Assembly (NCBI RefSeq): GCF_052180215.1
Contig: NZ_CP197471.1
Coordinates: 3,134,001-3,198,000 of the forward strand
Direction of reading: 5' to 3'
Length of the DNA: 64,000 nt
Source of the DNA: Pseudoneobacillus sp052180215
GTDB lineage: Bacteria > Bacillota > Bacilli > Bacillales > Cytobacillaceae
The position numbers were made by a program, and so were the translations under genes. This document shows positions 40,577 through 49,598 of this stretch, one piece after another. How positions within the stretch are numbered: the first letter of the stretch is position 1; the number at the start of each line of letters is the position of its first letter. The notes under the pieces are model-generated. The model searched no databases, was not told where the DNA came from, and was given only the letters and a program-made list of their open reading frames with translations.

Positions 40577-40765
40577 TTAAACACTATATCGACGATCCTC
40601 TTCTTCAAAAAGATCATCTAATGAGCTTAAACTACCGTCTTCTTCCACTTGGTGGGTATGAATCATTCCCTTAGCGATGGATAGCTCTATAAAGCAACTC
40701 CAGCAATAAAATTGATTGATTCCGATTTTTCCGATATCCTTGCTTTGACAATTTGGACACTTCAT
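40577..40765 (-). CDS. yrzR: YrzR-like zinc-ribbon small protein
   Basis: A 62-residue protein with two CxxC knuckles, MKCPNCQSKDIGKIG and QFYCWSCFIEL, forming a probable zinc ribbon, and an acidic tail (LDDLFEEEDRR). It sits between yrrD and yrzQ as yrzR does in B. subtilis. The symbol rests on synteny; no function is known. Confidence 0.8.
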   Translation of the reverse strand: MKCPNCQSKDIGKIGINQFYCWSCFIELSIAKGMIHTHQVEEDGSLSSLDDLFEEEDRRYSV

Positions 40766-40782
40766 GAAATAGACACCTCACG

Positions 40783-41253
40783 TTATTTAACCTTCACGAT
40801 GATGGCATCTTTTCCGATTGCAGGCGAATCAGAGGTTTTTACGACTTGCTTACCTTCGGTTATATCCGAAAAGAAGCCATCCGATATCTCATACCCTACA
40901 ATGGTGCCCAATTCTTCCAGAAAATAAACATCCTCCAGTATCCCCAGTTTTTGTCCTTCTGAGGTCATCACAATTTTTCCTTGCAGACTGTGCTGGTGAT
41001 CAAGAGTAAATTCTGGTGTATTTGGCAAAGTTTCAAGTTTATCTTCGTCCTCAATCATGACTCCATCCCAACCAAAGGAAGTCACATCTTGAATATCAAT
41101 TAAAAGGCTTTTTTTAAAGAGACCACCCTTTTTAATTAGCAAGCCTTTTACCATACCACTACCTGAAATGCTTAAATCACACACTTCACCAATTTTTTTA
41201 CCTTTTTTCAATTCATAAACTGGAAGCCCTTTTAGTAAAGAAAATGTCCGCAA
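40783..41253 (-). CDS. yrrD: PRC-barrel domain protein YrrD
   Basis: A 156-residue protein with two PRC-barrel units, LLKGLPVYELKKGKKIGEVCD and LQGKIVMTSEGQKLGILEDVYF. PRC barrels bind RNA or protein surfaces (e.g. RimM) and occur in photosynthesis and sporulation contexts. I use TTG 41253, with AGGTGG 8 bases upstream, giving MRTFSLLKGLPVY like B. subtilis; a GTG four codons upstream overlaps that site. Function unknown. Confidence 0.86.
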   Translation of the reverse strand: MRTFSLLKGLPVYELKKGKKIGEVCDLSISGSGMVKGLLIKKGGLFKKSLLIDIQDVTSFGWDGVMIEDEDKLETLPNTPEFTLDHQHSLQGKIVMTSEGQKLGILEDVYFLEELGTIVGYEISDGFFSDITEGKQVVKTSDSPAIGKDAIIVKVK

Positions 41254-41280
41254 ATAAAATCCCACCTTTGCTGAACACTT

Positions 41281-43695
41281 TTAGTTTGAGTCAACCTCCA
41301 GAAAATCATAAGGGGTAACGTTTTCCATCCCAATCATTGGGTCTACATCCCAAAGCTGTTGTTCAAGAAGTGGAATATCAGGTAATATTTCATTGGTTTG
41401 ATTGATATCTCCAGGATTAATTTGTTCCTTTAATTTTTCGCATAAAGTGGTATTTCTGTTTTGTTCATCTGTTCGTTCAATACCTATTCTTAAGGCATCT
41501 ACTTCCCCACAAAGGATAAGGGAACGCTTGCTGCGAGTGATGGCTGTATAAATTAAATTACGGCGCAGCATCCGATAATATCCTCTCGTTATTGGCATAA
41601 TAACAATGGGATATTCACTACCTTGAGACTTATGTACCGAACAGCAAAAGGCATGAGTAATTTGGTTTAAATCTTGCCTCATATAGGTTACTTCGTTTCC
41701 TTCAAATGAAACAAGCAACATGTCTTGTTTTTCTGTATTTTCCTTCGCATAAAAAATGGAAATAACTTCACCTATATCACCATTAAAAACATTACTTTCA
41801 GGTTGGTTAACGAGCTGAAGAACCTTATCTCCGATACGAAATTTAACATCTCCAAATAGAAGTTCTTTTCTTGTATTTCCTACATTTGGATTTAGTATTT
41901 CCTGTAGTAGTTCATTCAAGCGATCAATCCCAGCAGGCCCTTTATACATAGGAGCGAGAACTTGAACATCCTTTGATGAATACCCTTTTTTCTTAGCATT
42001 CTGAACAACCTTTTCTACCACTTCTGCTATTTGACTCATATTACATTGAATAAAGGAACGGTCTGCTTGTGGCTGAAGGATATTACTTGGCAATTTTCCT
42101 TTTTTAATTTCATGCGCCAATTCAATGATTGAAGAGCCTTCCGCTTGACGATAGATATCTGTTAACCTTACTGTTGGAATACTTTCGGATTGAAGCAGAT
42201 CCTTTAAGACTTGACCGGGGCCTACTGACGGAAGTTGGTCTTCATCTCCAACAATAATCACCTGAATATGATCCGGTAAGGCTTTAAAAAGCTGATGGGC
42301 TAACCATATATCAACCATTGAAGATTCATCCACAATGAGAATTTTCCCTTCTAATGGGTTATCCTCATTTTTATCAAAACCACCACTGCCATTCCATCCA
42401 AGTAAGCGATGTATGGTAACCGCAGGCAACCCGGTAGATTCTGTCATTCTTTTGGCCGCTCTTCCGGTTGGTGCTGTTAATACAAAGGGAAATGGCTCCT
42501 CTTTTTTATAATCTTTCGGATTTAACGAACAACCATGCAGTTCTCCATACAGTTCAACAATCCCCTTAATAACTGTCGTTTTACCTGTTCCAGGACCACC
42601 GGTTAAAATAAGCATTGGTGACATTAGGGCTGTCTGAATCGCATCCCTTTGGCTACCTGCATATTCAACACCTAGTCTTTCTTCTAGCTTTCCTAATGCT
42701 AATAAAAACTCAGATTCAGGAAATTGATCTTTATATTCGGTTTGATCTAAAATCCGTTTTATATTCCGAACTAGACCTCTTTCTGAAAAATAAAGCGATG
42801 GCAGATAGACTTTTTGTTCTTCACCAATCACTTTTCCTTCTTCCGTTAACTTGATTAATTCAGTTGAGATAGCTACAAAGTCAATTTGGTCACGTTTATT
42901 TTCTTCTAAAAGAGATTTCACCTTTACTAATAAGCTTTCCGCTTCTACATAAACATGTCCCATTTGCATAGATTCCAGCTCTAAAATATATAGAATGGCC
43001 GCTTTTATACGATCAGGATGATTTCCTGATATCCCAAGCTGAAATCCGAGTTCATCGGCTCGCCCAAAACCAATTCCTTCGATATCCTCGACTAACTTGT
43101 ATGGATTACTTTGAATGATTTGCATCGTTTCTTCTTTATACATTTGGTAAATTTTCATAGAGAGCTGCGGTCCAAATCCATATTGGTTAAGACCAATCAT
43201 GACTTGCTCTAAACCTTGATGCTCCATTAATGTGTCGTATAAAAGCTTGGCTTTTTCTGCTGGGAGCTTTGGAACACTATCTAACAAAGAGGGGGTATTT
43301 AGAATTTTTGAGATGGCCTTTTCACCAAGAGTTTCAACAATACTTTCTGCCGTTTTCTTTCCTATTCCCTTAAACAATTCACTGGAGAGATAATTAACCA
43401 CACCTTGTTTAGTTTGTGGAATATCACGGCGAAAATGTTTAGCGTGAAATTGGAGTCCAAACTTTGGATGATCCTTTAATTCTCCGTAAAAAATATACGT
43501 GTCTTGTTCATGCATTTTAGGAAAGTAACCTGTTATCACAGCTTCTTTATCATCATATTCTTCATTTGTTTCCTCGAGTCTGATGCGTAAAACAGTATAA
43601 AGATTTTGTTCATTATGAAAGATGGTTACTAAATGCCTTCCTTTCATAAACTTCTCTTGTGATGAAAATAAATCTAAGGACTCCTGCTGTCCCAA
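41281..43695 (-). CDS. recD2: RecD2-type 5'-3' DNA helicase (YrrC)
   Basis: RecD2 is a superfamily 1B helicase acting at stalled forks and in mismatch repair in Bacillus. The 804-residue product has an N-terminal OB-like region, tandem helix-hairpin-helix segments (LFKGIGKKTAESIVETLG; VEDIEGIGFGRADELG), Walker A LTGGPGTGKTTV, Walker B IVDESSMVD, and C-terminal motif VHKSQGSEYPIV. Its TTG start (43695) is preceded by AGAGGAGGG. The RecB/RecC partners are absent, as usual for RecD2. Confidence 0.94.
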   Translation of the reverse strand: MGQQESLDLFSSQEKFMKGRHLVTIFHNEQNLYTVLRIRLEETNEEYDDKEAVITGYFPKMHEQDTYIFYGELKDHPKFGLQFHAKHFRRDIPQTKQGVVNYLSSELFKGIGKKTAESIVETLGEKAISKILNTPSLLDSVPKLPAEKAKLLYDTLMEHQGLEQVMIGLNQYGFGPQLSMKIYQMYKEETMQIIQSNPYKLVEDIEGIGFGRADELGFQLGISGNHPDRIKAAILYILELESMQMGHVYVEAESLLVKVKSLLEENKRDQIDFVAISTELIKLTEEGKVIGEEQKVYLPSLYFSERGLVRNIKRILDQTEYKDQFPESEFLLALGKLEERLGVEYAGSQRDAIQTALMSPMLILTGGPGTGKTTVIKGIVELYGELHGCSLNPKDYKKEEPFPFVLTAPTGRAAKRMTESTGLPAVTIHRLLGWNGSGGFDKNEDNPLEGKILIVDESSMVDIWLAHQLFKALPDHIQVIIVGDEDQLPSVGPGQVLKDLLQSESIPTVRLTDIYRQAEGSSIIELAHEIKKGKLPSNILQPQADRSFIQCNMSQIAEVVEKVVQNAKKKGYSSKDVQVLAPMYKGPAGIDRLNELLQEILNPNVGNTRKELLFGDVKFRIGDKVLQLVNQPESNVFNGDIGEVISIFYAKENTEKQDMLLVSFEGNEVTYMRQDLNQITHAFCCSVHKSQGSEYPIVIMPITRGYYRMLRRNLIYTAITRSKRSLILCGEVDALRIGIERTDEQNRNTTLCEKLKEQINPGDINQTNEILPDIPLLEQQLWDVDPMIGMENVTPYDFLEVDSN

Positions 43696-43731
43696 CTCTT
43701 TCCCTCCTCTCTAACATAAATGCTACATGAA

Positions 43732-44391
43732 TTAATTTTTTTCGATTAACTTTTTCCCATAACCAGCTAAAATATGATCAGGCTGAACTTCTAGTGCTCG
43801 ATTAAAAAATTCTAGAGCTTTGTCTCCATCCTCTTTAAATCCATAAGCTACACCTAAATTATACAAAGCGTCAGCATGCGTGGAATCTAAGGCTATACAC
43901 TGTTCCAACTGCTCAATAGACTCATTGATAAAACCCTCTTGAGCTAAACATAAACCGTATTGGAATCTTGCCTCTGCATCTTCTGAATTTAGCTCAACAC
44001 TTCTTTGTAAATAAGGAAGGGCTAATCGAGGCTGTTCTAAATTTATTAATGTTAGCCCTAACATAAAGTAATTATCCGAATTGTGGAGACCTTTCTTAAG
44101 AGCCGTTTCAAACATATCCTTCGCTTTAATGAAATTTTCATCATTAAAATATAAATTCCCTGCACTATAATAAGCGGCGGCGGCACTTTCATCTAATTCT
44201 ATAGCTCTTTGGTAAAAACTATGAGCCTTTTCAGTTTCATTTAATACAGACAATAAATTTCCAAAGTTAATGTAGGCAATAGGATTATTAGGATTTTCTT
44301 CTATGGCTTCATTAAAAACTTTCGCAGCCTCTTCCCATTTTCCTTCTTGCATATATTGAATTCCTACTTGATTTTTATCCATTTTTGTCAC
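43732..44391 (-). CDS. yrrB: Tetratricopeptide repeat protein YrrB
   Basis: A 219-residue protein built almost entirely from about six 34-residue TPR units (e.g. GIQYMQEGKWEEAAKVFNEA, NPIAYINFGNLLSVLNETEK, DALYNLGVAYGFKEDGDKAL). It matches B. subtilis YrrB, a scaffold whose partners are uncertain but for which neighbours MnmA and RecD2 have been suggested. A terminator before it separates it from mnmA. Confidence 0.9.
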   Translation of the reverse strand: MTKMDKNQVGIQYMQEGKWEEAAKVFNEAIEENPNNPIAYINFGNLLSVLNETEKAHSFYQRAIELDESAAAAYYSAGNLYFNDENFIKAKDMFETALKKGLHNSDNYFMLGLTLINLEQPRLALPYLQRSVELNSEDAEARFQYGLCLAQEGFINESIEQLEQCIALDSTHADALYNLGVAYGFKEDGDKALEFFNRALEVQPDHILAGYGKKLIEKN

Positions 44392-44430
44392 TCCATTCTA
44401 CATTAAAAAGTATAGCATAATCAGGCAAAT

Positions 44431-44460
44431 AAAAACCTCGATTTCATCATCGAGGTTTGG
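44431..44460 (-). terminator. Terminator of mnmA
   Basis: CCTCGAT and ATCGAGG form a hairpin just after the mnmA stop, followed on minus by TTTTTATTTG. Confidence 0.88.
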
Positions 44461-44462
44461 TT

Positions 44463-45578
44463 TTAACCTACATAGGTTAACATTGCATTATTCTTAAAGA
44501 CTTTATCGATTGTTCCTCCACCCAAGCATTCATCTCCTAGATAGAATACAGCGGCTTGTCCAGGAGTGACAGCGCGAATCGGTTCATGAAAGACAACCTT
44601 CACTTCATTTCCTTCTAAAAGATGAACAGTGACCTTATTGTCTTCTTGACGATAGCGGAACTTCGCTGTACATTCGAATTGTTTTACTTTTGGTAGGTTG
44701 GATACCCAGCTAACATTTGTTGCAATAATGGAATCTGAGTACAATTTTTCATTATGAAAACCTTGTCCTACATATAGAACATTGCGCTTCAGGTCTTTCC
44801 CAATTGAGAACCAAGGCTCTCCTGAACCGCCAATACCTAAGCCATGGCGTTGCCCTATCGTGTAGTACATTAATCCATCATGTTTCCCTTTTACTTCCCC
44901 TTCCATCGTCTCCATATTGCCTGGTTGTGCAGGAAGGTATTGCCCAAGGAATTCCTTAAAGTTACGCTCACCAATAAAGCAAATACCTGTACTATCTTTT
45001 TTAGTGGCTGTAGCGAGATTTGCTTCTTTGGCAATTTCTCGAACCTTTGATTTCTCTATATTTCCAATTGGAAACATAACCTTTTCTAGTTGTTCTTGAG
45101 TTAATTGATTTAGGAAATACGTTTGGTCTTTATTTTCATCATGTCCTCGAAGCATTTTATATTCACCATCACGAAACTCCACTTGAGCGTAATGGCCAGT
45201 AGCTAAATAATCTGCTCCTAGATTCATCGCATGCTCCAAGAAAGCTTTAAACTTAATTTCCTTGTTACACATCACATCTGGGTTTGGTGTTCTACCTGCT
45301 CGGTATTCATCCAAAAAGTAAGTAAATACTTTATCCCAGTATTGTTTTTCAAAGTTTACAGCATAATAGGGAATCCCGATTTGATTACATACACGAATAA
45401 CATCTTCATAATCCTCCGTTGCAGTACAAACACCATTTTCATCGGTGTCATCCCAATTTTTCATAAAAATTCCAATCACATCGTAACCTTGTTGTTTTAG
45501 AAGTAAAGCTGCTACTGAGGAATCTACCCCACCAGACATTCCAACGACTACCCTTATATCCTTTGGATCCTTATTCAT
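44463..45578 (-). CDS. mnmA: tRNA-specific 2-thiouridylase MnmA
   Basis: MnmA makes s2U34 in Lys, Glu and Gln tRNAs, taking sulfur from a cysteine desulfurase. The 371-residue product has the PP-loop GMSGGVDSSVAA, the first catalytic cysteine in NPDVMCNKEIKF and the second in STGICFIGERNF. It lies directly after iscS, 24 bases apart, consistent with the direct desulfurase-MnmA partnership known in B. subtilis (YrvO-MnmA). Confidence 0.97.
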   Translation of the reverse strand: MNKDPKDIRVVVGMSGGVDSSVAALLLKQQGYDVIGIFMKNWDDTDENGVCTATEDYEDVIRVCNQIGIPYYAVNFEKQYWDKVFTYFLDEYRAGRTPNPDVMCNKEIKFKAFLEHAMNLGADYLATGHYAQVEFRDGEYKMLRGHDENKDQTYFLNQLTQEQLEKVMFPIGNIEKSKVREIAKEANLATATKKDSTGICFIGERNFKEFLGQYLPAQPGNMETMEGEVKGKHDGLMYYTIGQRHGLGIGGSGEPWFSIGKDLKRNVLYVGQGFHNEKLYSDSIIATNVSWVSNLPKVKQFECTAKFRYRQEDNKVTVHLLEGNEVKVVFHEPIRAVTPGQAAVFYLGDECLGGGTIDKVFKNNAMLTYVG

Positions 45579-45602
45579 CCTCTCACCTCCAAAAATCTGT
45601 TT

Positions 45603-46748
45603 TTAATTCCTTGTTAACCGTTTAACAATTTTAGCTGTTTCATTGGCTACCCGGCTAATTTGTTCCTCTGTATTGTAAAGTCCAAAACTGAACCTAATGG
45701 AATTGCGAATACGTTCTGATTCTTTACCAAACATGGCTACAAGGACATGTGAAGGATCTATAGAACCTGCCGTACATGCTGAACCACTTGAAGCGGCCAC
45801 ACCGGCTAAGTCCAAATTAACTAACATCGCTTCTACGTCTGTCCCAGGAAAACTTAAGTTTAATACATGCGGTAAAGAAATTTCAAGAGATCCGTTTAGT
45901 TCGTATGAAACTTCTAATTCAGTAAGCCTATTTAATAGCATACTTTTAAACAACTTATATTGTTTCTGTTTGTCTTCCATATCTTTTTGCGCTATTAATA
46001 CTGCCTCTTTAAAACCTGCTATACCCGCAACATTTTCTGTACCTGCTCGTCTCTTTCTCTCCTGTTCACCTCCAAATAATCTTGGAGTCGGAGAGATGCC
46101 TTCTCTAACATACAAAAAGCCAATACCCTTTGGTCCATTTAGTTTATGAGCAGAAACAGACATCATATCTATTCCTAGCTCATTTACATTTATGGAATAG
46201 ATTCCAAAGGCTTGTACGGCATCTGTATGGAAAAAGGCAGAAGAATTCTTCATGATGTCACTAATTTCAGCAATAGGCTGTATCGTTCCAACCTCATTAT
46301 TTCCAAACATAATAGAAACTAAAATGGTATCATCTCTTAATGCTTTCTTTAGGTCTGCTAATGATATGATTCCTGTGGAATCAACAGGTAAATAGGTCAC
46401 TTCAAATCCACGCTTTTCTAACTGTTGGCATGTATGAAGAACAGCGTGATGTTCAATTTGGGTGGTGATGATATGCTTTCCTTTATGTTGATAGGCTTCA
46501 GCAATTCCCACGATTGCATAATTGTCAGCTTCTGTTCCGCCACTTGTGATAATAATTTCATTTGGTTTTGCCCCAATACTTTTGGCTAAAACTTCTCTTG
46601 ATTCATCCATAATGCGTCGCGCTTCTCGTCCAAAAGAATGGATGCTAGAAGGATTTCCGAAAGTGTTCGTCATCACCTCTAACATTTTTTCAGCAACCTT
46701 CGGATTCACAGGAGAAGTCGCTGCATGGTCTACATAGATTCGTTCCAT
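45603..46748 (-). CDS. yrvO: Cysteine desulfurase (YrvO type)
   Basis: A PLP enzyme of 381 residues that removes sulfur from cysteine. The PLP lysine is in SVSAHKLNGPKG near residue 203 and the active cysteine in SSGSACTAGSIDPSHV near residue 325. Its place between cymR and mnmA matches B. subtilis yrvO, which supplies MnmA with sulfur for tRNA thiolation. It is a NifS/IscS-type group I enzyme. Confidence 0.94.
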   Translation of the reverse strand: MERIYVDHAATSPVNPKVAEKMLEVMTNTFGNPSSIHSFGREARRIMDESREVLAKSIGAKPNEIIITSGGTEADNYAIVGIAEAYQHKGKHIITTQIEHHAVLHTCQQLEKRGFEVTYLPVDSTGIISLADLKKALRDDTILVSIMFGNNEVGTIQPIAEISDIMKNSSAFFHTDAVQAFGIYSINVNELGIDMMSVSAHKLNGPKGIGFLYVREGISPTPRLFGGEQERKRRAGTENVAGIAGFKEAVLIAQKDMEDKQKQYKLFKSMLLNRLTELEVSYELNGSLEISLPHVLNLSFPGTDVEAMLVNLDLAGVAASSGSACTAGSIDPSHVLVAMFGKESERIRNSIRFSFGLYNTEEQISRVANETAKIVKRLTRN

Positions 46749-46792
46749 TTGATATCCCTTCCTTTAAAATTAGAATGCACATTGAAAGGATT

Positions 46793-47212
46793 TTATATAT
46801 AAAACATATAAGCATCCGCTTCGCCATCGTCCGAATGGCTTGCCATATCCTCGAGTGTCGTATTATCTAAAACATCTTTTACTGCATCACGAATTCGGAT
46901 CCAAAGCTCTCTTTTGGCTGGTTCTTCATCCTCTATACCTTCCACTGGACTAATCGGCCCCTCTAATACCCGAATGATGTCCCCTGCCGTAATTTTAGTA
47001 GGCTCATCACCTAAAACATACCCACCATAAGCACCTCGAATGCTTTTAACTAATCCGGCATTACGGAGCGGTGCGATTAATTGTTCTAGATAATGTTCTG
47101 ATAAATCATTTGCTTGGGCAATGGTTTTTAACGATATGGGACCATCTCCAAATTTTTTGGCTAATTCGATCATAATGGTTAATCCATAACGACCTTTAGT
47201 TGAAATTTTCAC
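46793..47212 (-). CDS. cymR: Rrf2-family cysteine metabolism repressor CymR
   Basis: A 139-residue winged helix-turn-helix protein beginning MKISTKGRYGLTIMIELAKK, the Rrf2 pattern, with LSEHYLEQLIAPLRNAGLVKSIRG as recognition helix and wing. It lacks the three cysteines of IscR, as expected for CymR, which senses cysteine supply through CysK. A probable target, the yrrT operon palindrome, is at 25494-25518. Its start overlaps the end of the upstream membrane-protein gene by 4 bases. Confidence 0.93.
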   Translation of the reverse strand: MKISTKGRYGLTIMIELAKKFGDGPISLKTIAQANDLSEHYLEQLIAPLRNAGLVKSIRGAYGGYVLGDEPTKITAGDIIRVLEGPISPVEGIEDEEPAKRELWIRIRDAVKDVLDNTTLEDMASHSDDGEADAYMFYI

Positions 47213-47910
47213 GAACTGACACCTCGTTTAATCTTATTTTTTTCCATTTCTAATAAATTGATAGAAGTCGATGGTTTTAATTTTTGTAAAAGATAGTTAG
47301 ATACAGTGGAACATTGAGGCATAGCATAACCAAATACAGGACCAATTAGCAGGCTTAGTAAAAAGGTACCAACCGAAACAGGCCCCCCTAACAGCCATCC
47401 AATGACCAAGACGATAATTTCCATTACACCTCTAATATTTCGAACTTTCCATCCCGTCCGATTTGTTAAAGCCAGCATAAGGCTATCTCTCGGACCAGCA
47501 CCTAGATTAGCAGATATGTAAAAGCCCATTCCATAACACATAATAATTAATCCACAAAAAAACATAATACCTCTTCCAACAAAGTGATTCGGTGTTTGAA
47601 TAATCGGAAGTAGGAGGAACATATCTATAAAAAGCCCAACTAATATCATGTTTAAAAAAGCTCCAAGTTGTGGGAGTTTTTTTGTAAGTAAAGCTGCTAT
47701 TCCTAAAATAACAAATCCAACAATGATTGACCAACTTCCAATGGTTAATCCAAATTGATAATACAAACCTACATGCAAAACATCCCATGGGGTTGCACCT
47801 AAATTTGCTTTAAGTATGAGCACAATTCCTAAAGATAAGATTAATAACCCCACGAAAAATATAAGAAATCTGGGAACAATTTGATGCTCTTTTATCTTTT
47901 GCATGTACAT
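47209..47910 (-). CDS. YczE/YyaS/YitT family membrane protein
   Basis: A 233-residue protein with about five membrane segments. ILKANLGATPWDVLHVGLYYQFGL and ISANLGAGPRDSLMLAL are the repeated LGAxPxD family motifs. The family is of unknown function; YczE of B. subtilis is linked to surfactin production. The gene overlaps cymR by 4 bases, so the two are co-translated, and it heads a YczE-cymR-yrvO-mnmA unit. It is not at this place in B. subtilis. A sulfur-compound transport role is only a guess from context. Confidence 0.86.
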   Translation of the reverse strand: MYMQKIKEHQIVPRFLIFFVGLLILSLGIVLILKANLGATPWDVLHVGLYYQFGLTIGSWSIIVGFVILGIAALLTKKLPQLGAFLNMILVGLFIDMFLLLPIIQTPNHFVGRGIMFFCGLIIMCYGMGFYISANLGAGPRDSLMLALTNRTGWKVRNIRGVMEIIVLVIGWLLGGPVSVGTFLLSLLIGPVFGYAMPQCSTVSNYLLQKLKPSTSINLLEMEKNKIKRGVSS

Positions 47911-48062
47911 AATCCCCCATTTTTAACAATTGTATTATTGTTAATCAAAATCCATAGTAAAAAGGTTGGCTTTAGCCATTATAGCACAAAACAACCTTAA
48001 AATATGCATTTCGAGTTTAGAAGTGTTATGTTATAAGAAAAGTCAAATTTAAGGTGATTACC

Positions 48063-49334
48063 ATGCAAAAACCTCTTGCCTTTCGAATGAGACCAAGAAA
48101 AATAGAAGAAGTCATTGGGCAGCAGCATTTGGTTGGTGAAGGAAAAATTATTCATCGGATGGTCGAGGCCAAACAGCTTACATCAATGATTTTATACGGT
48201 CCTCCTGGCATTGGAAAAACTTCTATTGCGAGTGCGATTGCTGGCAGTACCAAATATGCCTTTCGTACCCTTAATGCTGTTTCGAATAATAAAAAAGATA
48301 TGGAAATCGTTGTTGCGGAAGCAAAAATGTCAGGTAAAGTTGTTCTTCTATTAGATGAAGTTCACCGTTTAGATAAAGGAAAACAAGATTATTTATTACC
48401 TTTTTTAGAGAATGGGTTAATCGTACTAATTGGAGCAACAACAAGTAATCCCTATCATGCAATAAATCCAGCTATTCGAAGCCGCTGTCAAATATTCGAA
48501 TTAAGGCCTCTTGTACCTGAAGAAATTAAAAAAGCTCTTGTAGCAGCCTTACATGATTCAGAACGAGGGTTTGGGAATATGGACATTTCCATTTCAGACG
48601 ATGCCTTAAACCATTTTTCAAGTGCATCGGGTGGGGATGTTCGCAGCTCGTTAAATGCATTAGAATTAGCTGTTTTATCTGCAAAGAAGTCAGAGGATGG
48701 GCAAATTAACATTTCCCTTGAAGACGCAGAAGAATGTCTTCAGAAAAAAAGCTTTCATTTTGATAAAGATGGAGATGGACATTACGATGTTTTATCAGCC
48801 TTCCAAAAGTCCATTAGAGGTTCAGATGTAAATGCTGCCCTTCATTATTTAGCCCGGTTAATTGAAGCAGGAGACTTGGTAAGTATTAGCCGCAGACTTT
48901 TAGTGATTGCGTATGAGGATGTTGGGTTAGCCAATCCTCAAGCTGGTGCTCGTACTCTTGCAGCGATTGAAACGGCTGAGCGAATTGGTTTTCCAGAGGC
49001 TCGGATCCCCATTGCGAATGCAGTGATTGAATTATGTTTATCACCTAAATCCAATTCTGCTATCTCGGCCATTGATGCAGCTCTTTCTGATGTACGGAAA
49101 GGGATATCTGGAGAGGTACCTGATCATCTTCGTGACGCCCATTACCAAGGCGCACAAAAATTAGGTAGAGGAGTAGACTACTTATTCCCGCATGATTATG
49201 AAAATGCATGGGTAAAACAACAATATCTCCCTTCTCCAATAAAAAATAAAACCTATTATAATCCTAAAAAAACAGGCAAATTTGAGCAAGCACTTGGGAC
49301 TGTGTATGAAAAACTTTTAAAACTTCGTGATTAA
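48063..49334 (+). CDS. rarA: Replication-associated recombination protein A (RarA/MgsA)
   Basis: A AAA+ ATPase that acts at stalled replication forks. The 423-residue product has Walker A LYGPPGIGKTS, Walker B VLLLDEVHRLDKGKQD and the helical C-terminal MgsA domain (DGHYDVLSAFQKSIRGSDVNAALHYLARLI). ATG 48063 follows AAGGTG; a GTG three codons upstream lies in that site. Plus-strand gene diverging from the YczE-like/cymR unit, as yrvN does in B. subtilis. Confidence 0.95.
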   Translation: MQKPLAFRMRPRKIEEVIGQQHLVGEGKIIHRMVEAKQLTSMILYGPPGIGKTSIASAIAGSTKYAFRTLNAVSNNKKDMEIVVAEAKMSGKVVLLLDEVHRLDKGKQDYLLPFLENGLIVLIGATTSNPYHAINPAIRSRCQIFELRPLVPEEIKKALVAALHDSERGFGNMDISISDDALNHFSSASGGDVRSSLNALELAVLSAKKSEDGQINISLEDAEECLQKKSFHFDKDGDGHYDVLSAFQKSIRGSDVNAALHYLARLIEAGDLVSISRRLLVIAYEDVGLANPQAGARTLAAIETAERIGFPEARIPIANAVIELCLSPKSNSAISAIDAALSDVRKGISGEVPDHLRDAHYQGAQKLGRGVDYLFPHDYENAWVKQQYLPSPIKNKTYYNPKKTGKFEQALGTVYEKLLKLRD

Positions 49335-49377
49335 CATAAAAAGATGTTTACGTAAAAATGTTGCTATTAGAGAAGTC

Positions 49378-49508
49378 CGTTGACTTCCACTCCAGGATGC
49401 TCGCTTTCCGCGGGGCGGGCGGTGAGCCTCCTCGTCGCATATGCTCCTATGGGGTCTCACCTGTCCCGCTAATCCCGCAGGAGTCTCGCACCTTCCGCTC
49501 CAGTCAAC
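49378..49508. repeat. GC-rich dispersed repeat, copy 2 (core)
   Basis: The core matches the element at 21757-21940: CTCGCTTTCCGCGGGGCG, GGTGAGCCTCCTCGTCGC, GGGGTCTCACCTGTCCCGCT, CCCGCAGGAGTCTCGCACCT. The left half and right half are roughly complementary (TTGACTTCC...CAGTCAA). The outer GGCTCT-type ends are not intact here; the right side has AGAAAAGAGTT instead. It lies between rarA and tcdA. Confidence 0.82.
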
Positions 49509-49565
49509 TATTTGTTTGAAAAGCGATTTCAAAACCCAATCCTTTTAGAAAAGAGTTAAATAAAA

Positions 49566-49597
49566 AGAAGGAGCTATAGTGCAGCCCCTTCTTTTTT
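49566..49597 (-). terminator. Terminator of tcdA (bidirectional)
   Basis: AAGAAGGGGCTGC and the GCTCCTTCTT side pair imperfectly around a short loop, with T-runs on both strands, just after the tcdA stop. Confidence 0.75.
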
Positions 49598-49598
49598 G

